Assembly: GCA_028692035.1 (NCBI GenBank)
Contig: JAQUYD010000006.1
Location: 55,557 to 119,556, forward strand
DNA from: Oscillospiraceae bacterium
GTDB lineage: Bacteria; Bacillota; Clostridia; Oscillospirales; Ruminococcaceae
Length of the DNA stretch: 64,000 bases
Direction: 5' to 3'
In this document: one piece after another, positions 60,400-64,000 of the stretch
How positions within the stretch are numbered: the first letter of the stretch is position 1
Layout of the letters: each line of letters starts with the position of its first letter
Notes under the pieces: generated by a model
Seen by the model: the letters and a program-made list of their open reading frames with translations, nothing else
Databases searched by the model: none
Told to the model about the DNA's origin: nothing
Program-made: the position numbers and the translations under genes

Positions 60400-61053
60400 A
60401 TGCAGACTGTTTTGGCAAGTGTGTTGGCCGCCGTCGCCGCCTACCTGTTGGGGAGTGTGAGCTTTGCGGTGGTCGTTTCGAAATGTCTGTACCATCAAGA
60501 CGTGCGGCAGTTCGGCAGCGGAAACGCGGGGATGACCAACATCCTGCGTACATATGGCAAAAAGGCCGCCGCCCTGACTTTGGCCGGCGACTTTTTCAAA
60601 GGCGTTGCGGCAGTGCTGATCGGGCGGCTGATTTTTGCGCTGTTTGGCGTTACGGTATTTGATGGCGCCTATGTGGCGGGGCTATTTGCTATTTTGGGCC
60701 ATCTGTACCCGCTGTATTTTGGATTTCGCGGTGGCAAGGGAATTTTGACCTCCATCGGTATCATTGCGGTGATCAACCCGCTTGTGTTTTTGGGGCTTTT
60801 AATCATCTGCCTGCCGCTGATTTTTATAACAAAGATCGTATCGGTAGGGTCGCTGGCGGGCGCGGTCTGCTTTCCGTTTTTGACGTTGCTGGTGGATCAT
60901 TTTGCCGGGGGGATCAGCTGGCTGGATTTTGCCTTTTCGCTGGTGATCGCCTTGCTGGTGATCTGGATGCACCGGGCGAACATTAAGCGGCTTTTAAATG
61001 GGACGGAAAACCGGTTCGGTAGTAAAAAAATGGACAGTGGGGAGAAAAAATAG
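60400..61053 (+). CDS. plsY: acyl-phosphate glycerol-3-phosphate acyltransferase
   Basis: Membrane enzyme of 217 residues making 1-acyl-glycerol-3-phosphate from acyl-phosphate, the first step of phospholipid synthesis. Conserved loops: GSVSFAVVVSK, FGSGNAGMTNILRTYGKKAA and FRGGKGILTSIG. Five to seven helices. ATG 60400 lies 33 nt after der, with GGGAGGAG before it; gpsA, which supplies its glycerol-3-phosphate, follows at 2 nt. The plsX partner is not in this window. Confidence 0.95.
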   Translation: MQTVLASVLAAVAAYLLGSVSFAVVVSKCLYHQDVRQFGSGNAGMTNILRTYGKKAAALTLAGDFFKGVAAVLIGRLIFALFGVTVFDGAYVAGLFAILGHLYPLYFGFRGGKGILTSIGIIAVINPLVFLGLLIICLPLIFITKIVSVGSLAGAVCFPFLTLLVDHFAGGISWLDFAFSLVIALLVIWMHRANIKRLLNGTENRFGSKKMDSGEKK

Positions 61054-61055
61054 CA

Positions 61056-62063
61056 ATGGCAAAGATCATGATATTGGGCTGTGGGTTTGGTACGGCGCTG
61101 GCGGTGATGGCCGACGGATGCGGCCATCAAGTGACTTTGTGGTCGCTGTTCCCACAGGAGTTAGAGCAGATCCGGCAGGATGGGGAACAAAAGAAGCTGT
61201 TGCCCGGGGTGCCGGTACCGGAGCGGATCCGCCTGACGGGTGATCTTGCCCGCCTGGCAGACTGCGATTTATGCATTATGGCGGTACCCTCTTTTGCGGT
61301 GCGGGAAACGGCCAAGAAAGCGGCGCCCTACTTAAAACCGGGCGTCGTTGTGGTCAATGTGGCCAAAGGGCTGGAGAATGGCAGCTATAAGCGGTTGTCC
61401 CAGGTGTTAGAGGAAGAGCTGCCACAGCAAAAAATTGTAGTGATGTCAGGTCCCTCCCACGCAGAAGAGGTGGGCCGGGGTGTACCGACCACCATTACGG
61501 TGGCTTCCCGGGAACGCGCCGCGGCGGAAGAGGTGCAGGATCTTTTGATGAACCCGACCCTGCGGCTGTATGTCAACGATGATGTGACTGGCGTAGAATT
61601 GGGCGGCGCTTTAAAAAATGTCATCGCGTTAGCGGCAGGTATCGCAGATGGACTGCAACTGGGCGACAATGCAAAAGCGGCGCTGATGACCCGCGGTATC
61701 ACCGAGATTGCCCGTTTGGGGGTGGCGATGGGCGCCAAGACCGAAACCTTTGCGGGGCTGTCTGGCATTGGCGATTTGATCGTTACCTGCACTAGTATGC
61801 ATTCCCGCAACCGCCGAGCAGGTATTTTGATCGGCCAGGGAAAAAGCGCCAAAGAAGCGGTGCAAGCGGTGGGCACGGTGGAGGGGTATCCCTGCGCGAA
61901 AACCGCCTGTGAGCTCAGCCGGAAATTGCAGGTTGAAATGCCTATCGCGGAACAGGCTTATGAGGTGCTGTACAACGATAAGGCGCCGGCGCAGGCGCTT
62001 CGCGACTTAATGACCCGCCCTAAACGGCATGAGTCGGAGGTCATTTGGCTGATGGGCAAATAA
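61056..62063 (+). CDS. gpsA: glycerol-3-phosphate dehydrogenase (NAD(P)+)
   Basis: Reduces dihydroxyacetone phosphate to sn-glycerol-3-phosphate for phospholipids. The 335 residues include the Rossmann loop ILGCGFGTALAVMA, MSGPSHAEEVGRG, the catalytic Lys in GGALKNVIALAAGIADGL and the GLSGIGDLIVTC motif. Normal length. Directly coupled to plsY, the user of its product. Confidence 0.96.
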   Translation: MAKIMILGCGFGTALAVMADGCGHQVTLWSLFPQELEQIRQDGEQKKLLPGVPVPERIRLTGDLARLADCDLCIMAVPSFAVRETAKKAAPYLKPGVVVVNVAKGLENGSYKRLSQVLEEELPQQKIVVMSGPSHAEEVGRGVPTTITVASRERAAAEEVQDLLMNPTLRLYVNDDVTGVELGGALKNVIALAAGIADGLQLGDNAKAALMTRGITEIARLGVAMGAKTETFAGLSGIGDLIVTCTSMHSRNRRAGILIGQGKSAKEAVQAVGTVEGYPCAKTACELSRKLQVEMPIAEQAYEVLYNDKAPAQALRDLMTRPKRHESEVIWLMGK

Positions 62064-62142
62064 TCAGATCGCAGATGCGGTTTCTTTGCCCGTCAGATCG
62101 ATTTACAGAGAAAGAACGGCCATATTAATGGCAAATCCATGC

Positions 62143-62183
62143 AAAAAAGGAAGCGGCGAAAACCTTTCGCCGCTTCCTTTTTT
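62143..62183 (+). terminator. terminator after gpsA
   Basis: Nineteen-bp perfect arms (62143-62161 and 62165-62183), core GGAAGCGGCGAAA, T-run in the 3' arm. Marks the end of the core genes before the mobile region. Confidence 0.92.
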
Positions 62184-62221
62184 ATCCGAGGGGCCAGTCA
62201 AAGCAATAAAAAAGGGGCTGC

Positions 62222-62252
62222 AAGGGACACTTCACATAAGGAAGTGTCCCTT
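62222..62252. repeat. 12-bp inverted repeat near the island's left edge
   Basis: AAGGGACACTTC (62222-62233), 7-nt loop, GAAGTGTCCCTT (62241-62252). No T-run. Could be an end or regulatory hairpin of the element. Confidence 0.5.
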
Positions 62253-62331
62253 CTGGCATTTATAAGTATTTGTAAAGACGGTTGGATATGATGAATTTGT
62301 AGGAAAACTAAATATATCGGAGGAAACTACA

Positions 62332-62703
62332 ATGAAATCATTATATGAACAATTCGGCGGCACTTACCGCAAACAAGGTGATTATCTCATTCCAAATTTT
62401 ACACTTTCTAAGAGTGAAGAACACAGCATTGGTATTTATGGGCAACAGCATTTGCGATACTTACAAGAGCACCGCAGGTTGACTTATATCAATTTACTTA
62501 CAAGTGGAGAGCTTAATGAATATCTTTCCGAGATGGATAAACAAGCACGGGAGCGTTTTTGTCTGATTATGAAACAGTTAAAAATAGCACAGAGTATTAC
62601 TGAACAGATGAAGGCTGACAGTCCTATGAAATGGGTTAGAAAAATGAATTGCATTCGTCAAAAAGCGGAAGAAATCGTTATAAAAGAGTTATTACACAGC
62701 TGA
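62332..62703 (+). CDS. tnpV: TnpV family transposon-encoded protein
   Basis: Protein of 123 residues matching the short TnpV proteins of clostridial mobilisable transposons: MKSLYEQFGGTYRKQGDYLI at the N terminus, then YGQQHLRYLQEHRRLTYINL and EQMKADSPMKWVRKMN. Its biochemical role is not established; in Tn4451-type elements it accompanies recombinase genes, none of which is visible here. GGAGGAAA precedes ATG 62332. It labels this region as mobile DNA. Confidence 0.82.
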   Translation: MKSLYEQFGGTYRKQGDYLIPNFTLSKSEEHSIGIYGQQHLRYLQEHRRLTYINLLTSGELNEYLSEMDKQARERFCLIMKQLKIAQSITEQMKADSPMKWVRKMNCIRQKAEEIVIKELLHS

Positions 62704-62733
62704 AATGGTGTGTATTACTGAAAGTAAAAATAT

Positions 62734-62853
62734 ATGTTATTTATGAGGACAATTGTTTTTAGAAACAATTCTAAAGCTGTGAAAATACAGTCCATCTATT
62801 TTCGTGGCTGCTATGATAGCATAGAGGAACTGAAAAAAGAAGGAATTTTATAA
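62734..62853 (+). CDS. very small ORF, 39 aa, possibly a transposon gene fragment
   Basis: Reads MLFMRTIVFRNNSKAVKIQS and ends ...YDSIEELKKEGIL. ATG 62734 has no good ribosome binding site; an internal ATG at residue 4 follows nothing better. The amino-acid make-up is protein-like, so it may be a relic or a real accessory peptide of the element. Confidence 0.35.
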   Translation: MLFMRTIVFRNNSKAVKIQSIYFRGCYDSIEELKKEGIL

Positions 62854-62857
62854 CGGA

Positions 62858-62914
62858 CTGACCGAAGAAAAGACGGCGTTAGCGTGAAGCTGATGTCGTT
62901 TTTTCTTCGGTCAG
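62858..62914. repeat. 18-bp inverted repeat (large stem-loop)
   Basis: CTGACCGAAGAAAAGACG (62858-62875) pairs with CGTTTTTTCTTCGGTCAG (62897-62914) through one G-U pair, around a 21-nt loop. It lies 4 nt after the tiny ORF and could terminate the tnpV transcript or act in transposition. Confidence 0.6.
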
Positions 62915-63028
62915 AATGTAGAAAAAGTCACTATTATGTATTATAATACTATAATGTTTGGGAACTTTTATGTGTTGTCAGTTCTCATTAATTTTGATTT
63001 TTGAAGCAATACTCAAGGAGAATAGATA

Positions 63029-64000
63029 ATGGTTAGCAGATACATAGACGAAGCTGTTAAAAGAAAATTATATGCAGAATCAATGGGGCGGTGTATGAAT
63101 CCAAGTTGTCAGCGAAAGTTGTTTTGCAAAAAGGGAGACATAATTGAAAAGGCTCATATTGATCCTTATTGTGAAACAGCCGACAACTCATTTGAAAATT
63201 TAGTTTTACTTTGCCCAAATTGTCACACAGAGTTTGATAAAAACCATGCATTTACACCAGGAGAAGTTTTGGAATGGAAGAAGACCAGAAAAAAAGAGCT
63301 CGAAAGGTTTTTTAGCAAAAAGTACGAAACATTTGAAGATTTAAAAAAAGAGGTTACCCCTATACTCCTAGAAAACAAAACTATTTACGAAAAATATTAT
63401 TTAAATGATAACAAGAATCTGTGGGATAAATTTGAATACAAAATACTAGTTAATAACAGAAAACTAAAAGCAATGTTTTTAGCAAATGCTGATTTAATTC
63501 AACATCATCGAGAGAAATCTTACTCGAATCTGGCATATATTCAATCTTTTATATCACATGTTGATGAATTTGAAGCTACTCGTACAGAAGAAGATAAAAA
63601 CCGAGAAATTCTTTTTCCAGCAGAAATAAATTCAATATTTGGAATTACTCCTGTCGAAGATTTCATTCTTCCATCTACTGAGTCGTTGGAACTCTTAATT
63701 GAAAAGCTTAAGGAACAGGGTAAATTCGAAACTACAGTTATTGGTATTGCCCATCCATATATCCAAATGAACGTGGAGGGACAGTCTGTCCAAGTTTTTT
63801 TGGATGATACCCCCAGAATGCGGCAGTTGTATTATGATTATGGTTGTTTTATGGGGGCGAAGGTTCGCTTGGGAAGTTTGAATTATGCTTTGAAGTATAT
63901 TCGTTCAAGAAATGTTAGGTTTAATTTTTTATCTGACAGCAATCTAAGAGAAATCACTATACAAGGTACAAAACTGATTTTTGTTTACGAATATTGCTTG
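63029..64000 (+). CDS. HNH endonuclease protein (3' end outside window)
   Basis: ATG 63029 follows AAGGAG by 8 nt, and the frame is open to the last base (324 codons). Residues 20-72 form a complete zinc-supported HNH nuclease: C22/C27, EKAHID (H43), SFENLVLLC (N57), and CPNCH with C62, C65, H66. A helical stretch rich in Lys/Glu follows (80-200), then a mixed alpha/beta C-terminal region (from about 215, FGITPVEDFILPSTESLELL onward) that I cannot assign. The size, AT-rich composition and mobile context fit a phage-defence or restriction-type nuclease in which the C-terminal part senses or partners. That role is inference. Confidence 0.8.
   Translation, partial: MVSRYIDEAVKRKLYAESMGRCMNPSCQRKLFCKKGDIIEKAHIDPYCETADNSFENLVLLCPNCHTEFDKNHAFTPGEVLEWKKTRKKELERFFSKKYETFEDLKKEVTPILLENKTIYEKYYLNDNKNLWDKFEYKILVNNRKLKAMFLANADLIQHHREKSYSNLAYIQSFISHVDEFEATRTEEDKNREILFPAEINSIFGITPVEDFILPSTESLELLIEKLKEQGKFETTVIGIAHPYIQMNVEGQSVQVFLDDTPRMRQLYYDYGCFMGAKVRLGSLNYALKYIRSRNVRFNFLSDSNLREITIQGTKLIFVYEYCL

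Larger units (their letters stand above)
62200..64000. mobile_element. acquired region (transposon/defence-island edge)
   Basis: From about 62.2 kb the sequence becomes clearly AT-richer, with different codon use. It carries TnpV, a tiny ORF, two large stem-loops and an HNH nuclease gene. The right limit is outside the window, and no integrase or flanking direct repeat was found, so the element type is not fixed. Confidence 0.6.

Noticed and set aside
59392..60498. A 368-codon minus-strand frame antisense to der
   Set aside because: His/Arg-rich mirror of the der coding frame; der itself is certain.

Overview
The window reads as chromosome of a Gram-positive, endospore-forming member of the Clostridia, most like the Oscillospiraceae/Ruminococcaceae group. 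The reasons are the sporulation genes spoIIE and a SipL-type DUF3794/LysM protein, a DivIB-type divisome gene beside ftsZ, families typical of that group (DUF4364, DUF6062, DUF1934, DUF512 radical SAM), AGGAGG-type ribosome binding sites and sigma-A promoters. Most of the window is GC-rich. Two stretches, about 5.0-10.0 kb and from 62.2 kb to the right edge, are AT-richer and look acquired. No tRNA, rRNA or CRISPR array was seen.

Layout. 0-3.5 kb: end of a division/wall cluster (murA, cut by the window edge; divIB; ftsZ). 3.6-4.9 kb: a lipoprotein with three FMN-binding domains. 5-10 kb: an accessory patch with a MATE exporter, remnants of a conjugative element, a flavodoxin-like protein and a flavin reductase divergent from an HxlR regulator, a macrodomain gene remnant and a PNPOx-family protein. 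10-20 kb: DUF401 permease, cupin, gltX, spoIIE, GNAT, 8-oxoguanine glycosylase, hydrolase, DUF6062. 20-29 kb: rlmB joined to a degenerate P-type-ATPase-like membrane protein, a two-subunit chromate transporter with its LysR regulator, tcdA and the SipL-like gene. 29-36.3 kb: surface polysaccharide genes (priming phosphotransferase, ligase/polymerase, glycosyltransferases), a BlaI regulator and a frameshifted HxlR gene. 36-43 kb: nitroreductase, acyl-CoA synthetase with an XRE-cupin regulator, a second MATE exporter, DUF4364, and an ECF sigma factor with its membrane partner.

43-46.6 kb: leftward operon ddl, murI, DUF1934 and an ArgS-like protein without a catalytic core. 47-50.5 kb: the rpmG-secE-nusG-rplK-rplA and rplJ-rplL block with an L10 leader. 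50.6-54.5 kb: a Crh-like HPr paralogue divergent from mtaB, then a DUF3298 protein and a DD-carboxypeptidase. 54.7-62 kb: pgi, a P-loop protein, DUF177-rpmF, DUF512 radical SAM, der, plsY and gpsA. 62.2-64 kb: a mobile region with TnpV and an HNH nuclease gene running off the edge.

The least ordinary content is: a conserved-looking P1B-ATPase relative that has lost its catalytic motifs; a putative HxlR-controlled flavin regulon in which the same 10-bp element lies at the -35 of two promoters, with one target gene's natural start shifted out of frame by an A8 tract; an ArgS-derived protein lacking the aminoacylation domain; a His-less HPr; a triple flavinylation-motif lipoprotein; and the HNH gene at the right edge. 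All calls rest on reading the sequence and recalled family signatures; no database search was run.
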